Part shown: positions 33,570-42,379 of the stretch, piece after piece
Position numbering within the stretch: the stretch's first letter is position 1
How the letters are laid out: the number at the start of each line of letters is the position of its first letter
Assembly: GCF_014168535.1 (NCBI RefSeq)
Contig: NZ_CP060007.1
Span: 4,278,001-4,342,000, forward strand
From: Lacibacter sediminis
GTDB lineage: Bacteria; Bacteroidota; Bacteroidia; Chitinophagales; Chitinophagaceae
DNA: 64,000 nt
Reading direction: 5' to 3'
Translations under genes and position numbers: made by a program
Notes under the pieces: generated by a model
What the model saw: the letters and a program-made list of their open reading frames with translations, nothing else
What the model was told of the DNA's origin: nothing
Databases searched by the model: none

Positions 33570-34661
33570 ATGAAGAAACATTACTTCTTTATACTGGCTT
33601 TTTCCCTTCTGTTTAGCTTATTCGCACAGGCACAAATGATCACAGGTGTGTGGAAAGGCAAAGTGGGCAGCGGTTTAAAGCCAGCCAAACTTGAATTGAA
33701 ACTCATTCAGCGTGGCGACAGTTTATTCGGCACATCCTACTACTACGAGAATCCCACTAACTACCGTCGTTATGCGGTGAAAGGCTATTTCAACCAGCAA
33801 ACAAATGAAGTAGTTTGGTGGGATGATGAGTTGCTGGAAGCAAAAACAGGACGTATTGCCATTACCTCACCCGGCGCAGTACCATTATTGATGGAAGCAG
33901 ATTTTAATTGTCCCGGTGGCGGAGTAATGATGCTTGATGGAAAAGCTGTGACCAAAGAAGAACAAAGAAACAAAGGCGATCTGCATTTAGATAAAGTGGA
34001 ACAACCACAGTTTACCGACGAATGGAATTATGTGATCGATAATTATACTGTTGGTGCTAATGATCCTGATTTTATTGATAGTGTGGCAACGATTCATAAA
34101 ACGGTGAAGCAACCGGAAGTTGTAGTAGTTACACCTCCACCGGTTATTGTAACCGAACAGCCGAAACGTGAAGAGCCAAAGTCTGAGCCAGTAGTTGTAC
34201 AACCTCAACCAACGATTCCGAAGGAAACACAACCGGTTACGAAATCAGAAAACAAACCACCTGTAAAAGAACCAGCAGTTACTGTTACGAAAGCGCCAAC
34301 CATTAAAGAGAAATTTGTTGAACGCAAAAAAGTATTGACAACGGAATTGCCTTTGCTCGGTGATACAATTGAAATTCATTTTTATGACAATGCTGAGATC
34401 GATGGTGATTCTATTTCACTGTTCATGAATAACCGTTTGGTATTTGAACATGTAAAGCTGAGCGATAAACCATACGTTGTAAAATTTGCAGTGAAAGAAT
34501 TAACTGAAACAAATGAGCTTGTGATGGTAGCGGAAAACCTTGGTGCTATTCCACCCAACACATCTTACATGATCGCCTATGTAAATGGAGTACGTTACAC
34601 CGCAAATTTAGAGAGTACAGAAAACAGCAGTGCAATGATACGGTTTGTGAAGAAAGAGTAA
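33570..34661 (+). CDS. Secreted hypothetical protein with Pro-rich linker
   Basis: 363 residues. Signal peptide (1-21, FSLFAQAQ). An N-terminal beta domain (22-150) begins MITGVWKGKVG and looks lipocalin-like or avidin-like in strand pattern, without firm assignment. Residues 185-255 are a low-complexity Pro/Val/Lys/Glu linker of the kind that crosses cell-wall space. The C-terminal domain (265-363) is a second beta domain starting PLLGDTIEIHFYDNAEIDGDSI, a pattern recurring in secreted Bacteroidota proteins. No catalytic motif is visible. Confidence 0.7.
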   Translation: MKKHYFFILAFSLLFSLFAQAQMITGVWKGKVGSGLKPAKLELKLIQRGDSLFGTSYYYENPTNYRRYAVKGYFNQQTNEVVWWDDELLEAKTGRIAITSPGAVPLLMEADFNCPGGGVMMLDGKAVTKEEQRNKGDLHLDKVEQPQFTDEWNYVIDNYTVGANDPDFIDSVATIHKTVKQPEVVVVTPPPVIVTEQPKREEPKSEPVVVQPQPTIPKETQPVTKSENKPPVKEPAVTVTKAPTIKEKFVERKKVLTTELPLLGDTIEIHFYDNAEIDGDSISLFMNNRLVFEHVKLSDKPYVVKFAVKELTETNELVMVAENLGAIPPNTSYMIAYVNGVRYTANLESTENSSAMIRFVKKE

Positions 34662-34713
34662 GCTAAGGGTTTGGAATGAGGGAAATGAGGATCGTTCGCT
34701 TTGCTTACAATAT

Positions 34714-34741
34714 TTACCACAGAGACACTGAGAAAGAAGAA
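34714..34741. repeat. Degenerate CACAGAGACAC word repeat
   Basis: ACCACAGAGACACTGAGAAAGAAGA, a wording found between genes in many unrelated bacteria; no coding potential. Confidence 0.4.
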
Positions 34742-34761
34742 TTTTTAAAATGATTTAGCAA

Positions 34762-34798
34762 AATAAAAGCTGTGCAGTACTGCACAGCTTTTTTATTT
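34762..34798. terminator. Bidirectional terminator after the secreted hypothetical gene
   Basis: Perfect 28-nt palindrome AAAAGCTGTGCAGT/ACTGCACAGCTTTT (34765-34792) with flanking A and T runs. Confidence 0.88.
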
Positions 34799-34820
34799 TA
34801 TGACGATTGATGAACCACAG

Positions 34821-34854
34821 CTCACACTCACCATTCACTACTCACCACTCACCC
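34821..34854. repeat. CTCACCATTCACTACTCACC word repeat running into a stop codon
   Basis: Five near-copies of CTCACCA/ATTCACTA. Its last copy supplies the TGA stop (34849-34851, minus strand) of the second tricorn-like protease gene. It shares wording with the insertion in pyrD. Confidence 0.7.
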
Positions 34855-37800
34855 CTTGATTTGCTTCAATATTTCTTCGATTGCTTTATCCAGTTGCGGA
34901 TCTTTACCATTGAGTTTGTCTTCAAAACTGTTGATCAGTAAAATATCCGGTTGCACTCCACTCATCTCTAAGTCTTTTCCATCGAGTGAATAACAACCCC
35001 AGGCCGGCATACGCACACTACTGCCATCAACCAAACCAATACCACTGGTGAAGATGATCCAGCGATACGTACCATTACCAATGATCTTTCCAAGCTTTAA
35101 TGCTTTAAACCCTTGCGCTGTCATTTCTGCATCGCTCAACGATTGTTCATTGATGAGTAAAATGATTGGTTTATCTGCCGGTGAAAAGTTCGACTGCGGC
35201 GCTAACTTTCCTTCACGATATTTCCATTGCAAATAGGTACGCTGACTTAAAAACTTCAACACCTCATCATGCACATTACCGCCGGTATTATAACGCAGAT
35301 CAAAGATGAGTGCATCTTTATTGATCAACTCCTGTGTCATGTCGGTAATAAATTGGTCCAGTTCACCCGTGCCCATGTTTTTCATATAACCATAAGCAAT
35401 TCGTCCTTTACTTTTTTCATCCACACGTTTTTGATTATTATCAATCCACTCATCGTAAAGTGTATTAAACAAACTTGCCTGTGGATGAATTTTCACATTC
35501 ACCATTTCTGTACCACGTTTGAAAGTAAGTTTCAATTCTCTGTCACGTGAGGGTAAGGTGAAATAAGCATTACGGTCTTTGTTTATATCAACGGTTTCGT
35601 CATTCACGTTCACCAATACATCCCCGGGTTTGATATCGATGGATTTGCGATCTGCAGCCGAACGCTTCGCAATATATTTTACTTTGTAAGGCTCATCATT
35701 TTCGAAGATGATACCTGTTTCCATGGTGGCACTGTTCAATGCAATATTTTCATCATCACCAAACGTACCAAAACCCTGGTGCGATGAATTTAGTTCACCC
35801 AACAAGTCATTCAATAACGTGCGCAGATCAGCACGACTATTGAGATAAGGAAGAAACTGTTTGTAATATTCCTTTGTTTTCTTCCAATCGAGTCCATGGA
35901 ATTTCTCATCATAATAACCTTCTTCCATGCCGGCCCATGTTTCGTAAAACATCTGGTTGAATTCTTCCTGCAGATTACGACGGAACGTGTAACCAATACT
36001 TACAGGATCAAGACGATTGGCATCAAGATTCAGTTTTGCAATAGTTCCGTTTGACAATGCATAAAACTTATCGCTCACTTCAATTGTTTCAAAACCAAAA
36101 ATATTATCAGTGCCTGCTATCTTCTCTGTCTTGTTTTGTTCAAATGGTTCAATCACTGTTTTCCAGATCGCATTACGACCCTCTCCATGATTACTTACAA
36201 ACAAAACCGTTGTCTTCTCTCCTTTCTGATACACATTAATTAGATACTGTGCACCAAGTGAAGGGCTGATCTGCTCTAACCTTTCCATCAACAGATCGGT
36301 ATCAACTGTAATTACTTTACCAGAATCTGCGTTTGGACCTTTCGCATCTTTCTTTTCTTCTTTGAACAGTTCATTATACTTATCTAAACGATAAGGCTCA
36401 TCTAATTTCTCTAACGCAATACGATACACTTTCGCATTGGCCATACCAAATGGATAAGATGGTTTTAAGCGTTGTGAAACGAAGTAGATATATTTTCCAT
36501 CACCAGACCATACCGGACTGTTTTCTGTTACACCTGAATTGGTAAGATTGGTTGTTTTATTATTCTTGATGTGATGAATAAAAATATCTTCCTCAAAATT
36601 TCTACGTGCCGTGAACAATACATATTCATCGTTGGGTGAAAAACCGGGATCACTGTTTTGAAAAGCCCATAGCTCATCCTTTACAATCGTTTTGCTTTGC
36701 AGTGTTTTCAGATCAAGTAAACGCACTTCATCACGGCCGCTGAGATAAACAACCATTGTCCGCTTTTTATTTTGAACAAGACTGCGGTTGTTTCGTTTAT
36801 CCGTTGTGAGTTGTTTTACTGCACTGCTGCTGTCGGCACGAACAGTAAAGAGATTTGTGTAGCCATCATCAGTTTGTGTAAAGAGCATTGTTTTATTATC
36901 ACTCATCCATCTTACTTCACGAACACGCTCTGCTGAACCACGGTTGATCTTCTGTACAAATTTTCCATCCACATCACTTACAAATAATTCACCACGTGAG
37001 ATGAACGCCAGTTTCTTACCGTCGGGCGACACATCAAAGGCCGAAATATTTCCACGCACTTCGTAATCCTTTTCTTTTGGCAATACATGATTACGTACAA
37101 TGGAAATAGTAAGTTTCTTTTCTTTATCGCTATTTACATCATAGACCCATAATTGGTAGTCTTTTTCAAATACTACTTTGCCTCCATTAGCATTTACTTG
37201 TGGTGTTTTAATGGAAGAAGAAAAACGGGTAAGTGCTTTTTTCTTTCCATTATCAAATGTGTAAAGATTGTACTCACCGTTTGCCTCATCAGAAATATAA
37301 AATACGGTTCCTGTTTTGTCGATGGTGGCAGCAAAATCTTTTCCTTCCCAGCTTGTGTATTTCTTATGTTGTTTTGTTTTCAAATTATACGATTGTATGT
37401 CGGGGTTGAACGGACCTTTGTAACGCTTACGTTGCGATTGACTAATACTTTCCCAGGTATCGTTAAAAAATACCTCACCGCTTGTTGGATGTTCAACAAG
37501 GTTATGATCATACTGGAAAAAATTACTCCCAAATACACGTTGTGGGGTGCCACCTGCTGCAGCCACTTTAAAACCAGCCACCTGTCCCATACGTCCACTA
37601 TTAAAATAAATGCTTTTGCTATCCCAGCTCCAGCTTGTCACATCATCGTTACCGCTGTGGAATGTAATTTGTTTTACATCTCCTCCATTCAATGGCATCA
37701 CAAACACATCAGCGTTTCCGAATTGTCGCCCGGTAAATGCGACCCACTTGCCATCGGGTGAAATACGTGGCGATGTTTCGTAGCCCTGCATAGCTGTTAG

Positions 37801-37974
37801 GCGTGTTGCCTGTCCATCGCTGATGTTTGCTTTCCACAGATCGCCTTCAAAGGCAAACACAACTGCCTGCCCATCGGGAGTAAGTGAGGGGTTTGATAAA
37901 AAATGCGGTATGCTTTGTGAAAAAGCAATGTTACTGATAAGGAATAAAAAAAGAACCGAATACAGAGACTTCAT
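34849..37974 (-). CDS. Secreted tricorn-like S41 protease (copy 2)
   Basis: 1041 residues with the same plan as the copy at 27120-30347. Signal peptide (1-19, NIAFSQS), beta-propeller repeats to about 560 (PSLTPDGQAVVFAFEGDLWKA, PRISPDGKWVAFTGRQFGNADVF), then the catalytic part. LNSSHQGFG contains the tricorn Ser-His pair (about 740-748), a PDZ-like segment follows, and the nucleophile sits in QSLSDAEMTAQGF (Ser, Asp). The extreme C-terminus LDKAIEEILKQIKG parallels that of copy 1. Likely an envelope peptidase. The two copies are about 4.5 kb apart on opposite strands and well diverged, so the duplication is old. Confidence 0.9.
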   Translation of the reverse strand: MKSLYSVLFLFLISNIAFSQSIPHFLSNPSLTPDGQAVVFAFEGDLWKANISDGQATRLTAMQGYETSPRISPDGKWVAFTGRQFGNADVFVMPLNGGDVKQITFHSGNDDVTSWSWDSKSIYFNSGRMGQVAGFKVAAAGGTPQRVFGSNFFQYDHNLVEHPTSGEVFFNDTWESISQSQRKRYKGPFNPDIQSYNLKTKQHKKYTSWEGKDFAATIDKTGTVFYISDEANGEYNLYTFDNGKKKALTRFSSSIKTPQVNANGGKVVFEKDYQLWVYDVNSDKEKKLTISIVRNHVLPKEKDYEVRGNISAFDVSPDGKKLAFISRGELFVSDVDGKFVQKINRGSAERVREVRWMSDNKTMLFTQTDDGYTNLFTVRADSSSAVKQLTTDKRNNRSLVQNKKRTMVVYLSGRDEVRLLDLKTLQSKTIVKDELWAFQNSDPGFSPNDEYVLFTARRNFEEDIFIHHIKNNKTTNLTNSGVTENSPVWSGDGKYIYFVSQRLKPSYPFGMANAKVYRIALEKLDEPYRLDKYNELFKEEKKDAKGPNADSGKVITVDTDLLMERLEQISPSLGAQYLINVYQKGEKTTVLFVSNHGEGRNAIWKTVIEPFEQNKTEKIAGTDNIFGFETIEVSDKFYALSNGTIAKLNLDANRLDPVSIGYTFRRNLQEEFNQMFYETWAGMEEGYYDEKFHGLDWKKTKEYYKQFLPYLNSRADLRTLLNDLLGELNSSHQGFGTFGDDENIALNSATMETGIIFENDEPYKVKYIAKRSAADRKSIDIKPGDVLVNVNDETVDINKDRNAYFTLPSRDRELKLTFKRGTEMVNVKIHPQASLFNTLYDEWIDNNQKRVDEKSKGRIAYGYMKNMGTGELDQFITDMTQELINKDALIFDLRYNTGGNVHDEVLKFLSQRTYLQWKYREGKLAPQSNFSPADKPIILLINEQSLSDAEMTAQGFKALKLGKIIGNGTYRWIIFTSGIGLVDGSSVRMPAWGCYSLDGKDLEMSGVQPDILLINSFEDKLNGKDPQLDKAIEEILKQIKG

Positions 37975-38033
37975 AACTGATGGTATTTATCTTGAAAAAT
38001 ACAAAACAACAACCATTGAACGGTTCAAAATGA

Positions 38034-38082
38034 AGAAAGGTTGATGAATGGTGAAAAACCGCTCATCAACCTTCTTTATCAG
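38034..38082 (-). terminator. Terminator after the 140-residue lipoprotein gene
   Basis: Minus strand: AAAGAAGGTTGATGA, 15-nt loop, TCATCAACCTTTCTT, then CATTTT. Confidence 0.75.
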
Positions 38083-38095
38083 TGTATCAACTGTA

Positions 38096-38518
38096 TTACT
38101 TCTTTGGATCTTCTACCTGGTATTCTTTCAGGTGACGATATAACAAAGTTCCATTTTCAACTTTCACCAAACGATACTCCATGAACGTACTGTCAGCATC
38201 ATAAAAACCAATGATGCAGGAAAGATCATCAGCGCCTTTCTTTAATTCAGGCTTTGGCATAATGCCCATGTTCGGCAAAGTGAAGATCTTTTCACTACTT
38301 GCATCTTTGAATGAAAACTTCACTTCGTAATTAAGCGATTCTTTCTGTTCGAACAATTGTACTTTAAACTTTGCTGTGTCGGCACCGGCAGTATATTCTT
38401 TTACTGCTGCAGGATTTACAGTTGCACGCTCTTTTACAAACGGTTCATTGTTGTTGGGGTTCTTTTCGCCACAAGCGGCCAATGCAAAGAGCGCAATAAC
38501 GACTACTAACTTCTTCAT
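38096..38518 (-). CDS. Small hypothetical lipoprotein
   Basis: 140 residues. The lipobox LFALAAC gives an anchored Cys16. Beyond it is a short Asn/Pro-rich stretch and then a beta-rich domain with NYEVKFSFKDASSEKIFTLP and SCIIGFYDADSTFMEYRLV. No known domain recognised. It lies 41 nt downstream of leuS on the same strand, behind a small GC hairpin (38541-38557), so read-through expression is possible. Confidence 0.75.
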   Translation of the reverse strand: MKKLVVVIALFALAACGEKNPNNNEPFVKERATVNPAAVKEYTAGADTAKFKVQLFEQKESLNYEVKFSFKDASSEKIFTLPNMGIMPKPELKKGADDLSCIIGFYDADSTFMEYRLVKVENGTLLYRHLKEYQVEDPKK

Positions 38519-38559
38519 TCTGTTTTGAATTTAAGGGTGATGCGGTGAGTCACCGCAAG

Positions 38560-41460
38560 TTATATAACTACATTGATCATTTTATTCTTCACGTAGATGA
38601 TCTTTTTTGGTTGTTTACCATCAAGCCATTTCAACACCACTTCATTATTTAAAATAATTTGTTCCACTTCTGCTTGTGTGATGCTGAGGTCTAAGGTTAA
38701 CTCTGTTCTTGTTTTACCATTGATCGCAACCGGGTAATCTTTGGTTGATTCAGTAACATACTTCGCTTCAAATTTCGGGAAGCTTGCATCAAGAATAGAA
38801 CCACTGTTGCCTAAAGCACTCCACAGCTCTTCACTCACATGCGGCGCATAAGGCGTTAATAGAATAAGCAACTGCTCCAGAATTTCCTTCTTATAACATT
38901 TCAAATCGCTCAATTCATTTACGGCGATCATGAATGTACTCACACCGGTGTTAAAACTGAAACGTTCTGTATCGTCTTCAATTTTCTTGATGGTCTTGTG
39001 TAATACTTTTAACTCAGCATCTGTTGCTTTGTCGTGATTCCACACCTGACCTTTCACTTCATCGTAGAACAATCGCCAGAGTTTTTTGATAAAGCGATGA
39101 ACACCTTCAATACCTTTTGTATCCCAAGGTTTGCTGATCTCAACAGGGCCGAGGAACATTTCGTACATGCGGAAGGTATCTGCGCCGTATTTGGTTACAA
39201 GATCATCCGGATTCACTGTATTGAACTTACTCTTGCTCATTTTTTCAACTTCAGAACCACAGATGTATTTACCATCTTCTAAAATAAATTCTGCATTTGC
39301 ATATTCGCCGTTACGCCACTTTTTGAAAGCTTCAATATCAAGTTCAAATCCATCCACAATATTTACATCAACATGCAACTTCGAAGTAACTATTGAATTC
39401 GAAGCGTTCTGAATTGATTCACTACTTGGGGCTACAGATTTTATATATCTAATTCTTTCGATAACATTATCAACATCTATCTCCATTAGTTTTTTATAAA
39501 TACCTTCTGAGATAAATACTGGCGCATGATTTGAAGATAAATCGCCACGCAACATTGAAACACTGTCCGGAAAAAGCAATCGATATACAAACCTTGAAGA
39601 GCCCTGTATCATCCCCTGATTCACCAATTTCTTAAACGGTTCATCATAACCAATATGCCCAAGATCGTACAAGGCTTTCGTCCACATGCGGCTGTACAAT
39701 AAATGCCCCACTGCATGTTCTGTTCCGCCAATATAAATATCCACCTGGTTCCAGTAATCACTTACTGCACGGTCGCAAAATGCTTGGTCGTTATGCGGAT
39801 CCATATAGCGTAAGAAATACCAGGATGATCCTGCATAGCCGGGCATCGTGTTCGTTTCTAATTCTTTCGCCACCCACTCCGGAATATTTGCCAATGGACC
39901 TTCACCTTCAGGTCCGGGAGAATAGCTATCAACTTCAGGTAATAACAGCGGCAACTCGGTTTCGTTTAACGGATAAGCAGTACCATTCTTCCATTGAATA
40001 GGAAATGGTTCGCCCCAATAACGCTGACGGCTGAACGCTGCATCACGCATTCTGTAATTTACTTTTCGTGTACCAATGCCCAATTCCTCCAGCTTACCAA
40101 TTACTATTTCAGCAGCTTCACGCATCGGCGTACCATTTAAGAAACCACTGTTTTCAAGCGTTGCATCTTTTGTTGCGTTTGCATCTTCACCGTTGAAATG
40201 TTTGCCAATGATATTGGTGATGGGAATATTAAAATGCTGTGCAAATTTGAAATCACGATCATCGCCGCAAGGCACCGCCATAATTGCACCTGTGCCATAA
40301 CCCGCCAATACATATTCACTTATCCAGATCGGAATTTCTCTTCCATCAAATGGATTCACTGCATAGGCACCGGTAAACACACCGCTGATCTTTTTCTCCG
40401 CTTGTCGCTCACGCTCACTGCGGCTTTTTACATAAGCAATGTATTCATCAACAGCTGTTGTTTGCTCAACAGATTTAATTTGATCAACTAAATCCAACTC
40501 CGGAGCAATCACCATAAAGTCAACACCAAAGATGGTATCGGGCCTTGTTGTGTATACTCTTAACTTTTGATCATGATTTTTTATTGCAAAATCAATTTCA
40601 GCGCCGCTTGATTTCCCAATCCAGTTTGTTTGCATTTCCTTCATGCTTTCGCTAAACTCAATACGCTCCAAACCTTCCAGTAAACGATCGGCATATTCGG
40701 TGATACGCAAATACCATTGACGCAATTTCTTTTTCACCACCGGATGTCCACCACGTTCACTCACACCATTCACTACTTCATCATTCGCTAAAACAGTACC
40801 CAATGCTTCGCACCAGTTCACTTCGCCATAGCCGCAATAAGCAAGGCGGTATTGCATAAGAATATCCTGCTTTGTCTTTTCATCAAAAGCTTTCCACTGT
40901 TCTGCAGTAAATGAAGTAATCGGGAATTGGGAATGAGGAATTTGGTGTGTTGCGTTACCTTCTTTTTCAAAAGCTGCAATCAGCACCTCAATCTTTTCGG
41001 CTTTGTTTGTTTTACGGTTGTAAAAACTATTGAAGAGTTGTAAGAAGATCCATTGTGTCCATTTGTAATAACCGGCATCGCAGGTGCGCACTTCACGATC
41101 CCAATCGTAACAGAAACCAATATTATCTAACTGTCTGCGGAAATTATTAATGTTCTGATCGGTACTAACGGCCGGGTGTACGCCATGTTCAATCGCATAC
41201 TGCTCGGCAGGTAAACCAAATGCATCGTAACCCATCGGATGCAATACATTAAATCCTTTCAGGCGTTTGAAACGGGAATAAATATCGCTGGCAATATAAC
41301 CGAGCGGATGACCCACATGCAACCCTGCACCGCTTGGGTAAGGAAACATGTCCAACACATAAAATTTTGGTTTCTCACTTACGTTCGAAACCTTGTAGGC
41401 ACTTGTATTGATCCATTGCTGTTGCCATTTCTTCTCAATTTCTCTGAACTTGTATTCCAT
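38560..41460 (-). CDS. leuS: Leucyl-tRNA synthetase with two unusual segments
   Basis: 966 residues. Class I synthetase: HVGH at 48-51, CP1 editing domain with the conserved VYTTRPDTIFGVDFMV, SWYFLRYMDPHND, and KMSKS at 740-744. It charges tRNA-Leu. Compared with the Bacteroides enzyme as I recall it, two segments stand out. Residues about 172-181 (THQIPHSQFP) replace an unrelated stretch after EGN, and their DNA reads as a GGGAATTGGGAATGAGG repeat. Residues about 627-692, between FVYR and LHVDVN, are roughly 40 residues longer. Both lie in variable surface regions, so activity is probably intact. Confidence 0.95.
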   Translation of the reverse strand: MEYKFREIEKKWQQQWINTSAYKVSNVSEKPKFYVLDMFPYPSGAGLHVGHPLGYIASDIYSRFKRLKGFNVLHPMGYDAFGLPAEQYAIEHGVHPAVSTDQNINNFRRQLDNIGFCYDWDREVRTCDAGYYKWTQWIFLQLFNSFYNRKTNKAEKIEVLIAAFEKEGNATHQIPHSQFPITSFTAEQWKAFDEKTKQDILMQYRLAYCGYGEVNWCEALGTVLANDEVVNGVSERGGHPVVKKKLRQWYLRITEYADRLLEGLERIEFSESMKEMQTNWIGKSSGAEIDFAIKNHDQKLRVYTTRPDTIFGVDFMVIAPELDLVDQIKSVEQTTAVDEYIAYVKSRSERERQAEKKISGVFTGAYAVNPFDGREIPIWISEYVLAGYGTGAIMAVPCGDDRDFKFAQHFNIPITNIIGKHFNGEDANATKDATLENSGFLNGTPMREAAEIVIGKLEELGIGTRKVNYRMRDAAFSRQRYWGEPFPIQWKNGTAYPLNETELPLLLPEVDSYSPGPEGEGPLANIPEWVAKELETNTMPGYAGSSWYFLRYMDPHNDQAFCDRAVSDYWNQVDIYIGGTEHAVGHLLYSRMWTKALYDLGHIGYDEPFKKLVNQGMIQGSSRFVYRLLFPDSVSMLRGDLSSNHAPVFISEGIYKKLMEIDVDNVIERIRYIKSVAPSSESIQNASNSIVTSKLHVDVNIVDGFELDIEAFKKWRNGEYANAEFILEDGKYICGSEVEKMSKSKFNTVNPDDLVTKYGADTFRMYEMFLGPVEISKPWDTKGIEGVHRFIKKLWRLFYDEVKGQVWNHDKATDAELKVLHKTIKKIEDDTERFSFNTGVSTFMIAVNELSDLKCYKKEILEQLLILLTPYAPHVSEELWSALGNSGSILDASFPKFEAKYVTESTKDYPVAINGKTRTELTLDLSITQAEVEQIILNNEVVLKWLDGKQPKKIIYVKNKMINVVI
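40921..40945. repeat. GGGAATTGGGAATGAGG word repeat inside leuS
   Basis: Three near-copies of GGGAATT/GGAATGA in 25 nt, translated in leuS on the opposite strand. Similar wording (GGAATGAGGGAAATGAGG) occurs between genes at about 34673. Confidence 0.55.
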
Positions 41461-41582
41461 GCTTATAAAATATCGCTTGACTTTTATTTAATCTTTAAAT
41501 CTCAAAACATAACTCGTAAACACTCTTGTATACAGCATTTTTTTGGCTGAAACCGAACAGAAGTAAGCTGTTTAGCGGGCCA

Positions 41583-41590
41583 CAAAAGTA
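41583..41590 (-). promoter_or_regulatory. -7 element for leuS
   Basis: TACTTTTG on the minus strand, predicting a leader of about 115 nt. I see no strong hairpin in the leader. Confidence 0.45.
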
Positions 41591-41611
41591 ATGAAACAGG
41601 CCCAAAAGAAA

Positions 41612-41638
41612 GCCCCTTCCGTGAAGTATGGAAGGGGC
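41612..41638 (-). terminator. Terminator after the 225-residue lipoprotein gene
   Basis: GCCCCTTCC, 9-nt loop, GGAAGGGGC; the minus strand continues TTTCTTTT. Confidence 0.82.
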
Positions 41639-41653
41639 CACTATGCAGTTTCT

Positions 41654-42331
41654 TTATTTTACCAGCCTTTGTTTTTTGAGCTCATCGCCATAAAGCCGCT
41701 GAAACTCCTGTGCCGCTTTAGCCAGAACAGGCATCAATTGACTCGCATTAACTCCCTGCCGCAAACTGAATTGACCGCCATAATCTGTGTAAAATATTTC
41801 CGCTCCGTCTTTTTTAACTCCAAATACCTTTACCTGCAGGTTGGGAATATCATATACACTGATCTCTGCATCCGGACCAACAACAGTTTTGATGGTATTC
41901 AGATCATTGGCAATTGATTTGCCGGCGAGCCCCGCAATACTCCACCCTTTTTCATCTTTATTCAGCTCCACAACGGTAACAACACGATCGCCTGCAACTA
42001 ATGGGAATATTGTTGCCATCTCTCCTTTCTTGATCCCTTCAAATGAAGATGAGGAATCGGCAGTAAGTAATTTTTCAAAATCAATATTTGATTGTTTTAC
42101 CGCAGCACCCGGTTTTGCTTCCTGCAATGCCTTTTCATCCACACCAAGCGAAAGCCCCTTGCTTGTTCTGATGATCGATAGCAAATCGCTCTTTGCTTTA
42201 TCAATCGCTTCGTTTTCTGTTGCATAATATTTTGGTGCGCTCTGGCTCATTCCTTGCTTCTGATCTTTACAACCAATAACTGTTGTGATAATAAGTAAGG
42301 TAGCCACTTTTATATAGATACTTGTTCTCAT
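41654..42331 (-). CDS. Hypothetical lipoprotein
   Basis: 225 residues. Lipobox TVIGC (Cys21). A helix-rich N-terminal part (ATENEAIDKAKSDLLSIIRTSK) precedes a mixed domain with VVTVVELNKDEKGWSIAGLAG, and the C-terminus is again helical (LMPVLAKAAQEFQRLYGDELKKQ). No known domain identified. It follows the cysteine protease lipoprotein gene on the same strand by 48 nt; the two may be co-expressed. Confidence 0.75.
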   Translation of the reverse strand: MRTSIYIKVATLLIITTVIGCKDQKQGMSQSAPKYYATENEAIDKAKSDLLSIIRTSKGLSLGVDEKALQEAKPGAAVKQSNIDFEKLLTADSSSSFEGIKKGEMATIFPLVAGDRVVTVVELNKDEKGWSIAGLAGKSIANDLNTIKTVVGPDAEISVYDIPNLQVKVFGVKKDGAEIFYTDYGGQFSLRQGVNASQLMPVLAKAAQEFQRLYGDELKKQRLVK

Positions 42332-42379
42332 TGTTTGTTTTTTTAATTATGAATGATAACTGATAATCTCAACGGACGA

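Noticed and set aside
34821..34854. CRISPR-like direct repeats
   Set aside because: Same word-repeat type, no spacers, no cas genes anywhere in the window.
37153..37761. 202-codon ORF on the plus strand
   Set aside because: Antisense to the tricorn-like protease, low-complexity Cys/Phe/Ile-rich composition, no family similarity.
41461..41582. T-box or other riboswitch before leuS
   Set aside because: No T-box sequence, specifier stem or terminator hairpin is visible in the leader.
41841..42227. 128-codon ORF on the plus strand
   Set aside because: Antisense shadow of the 225-residue lipoprotein gene; Ser/Thr-rich frame without start signals.
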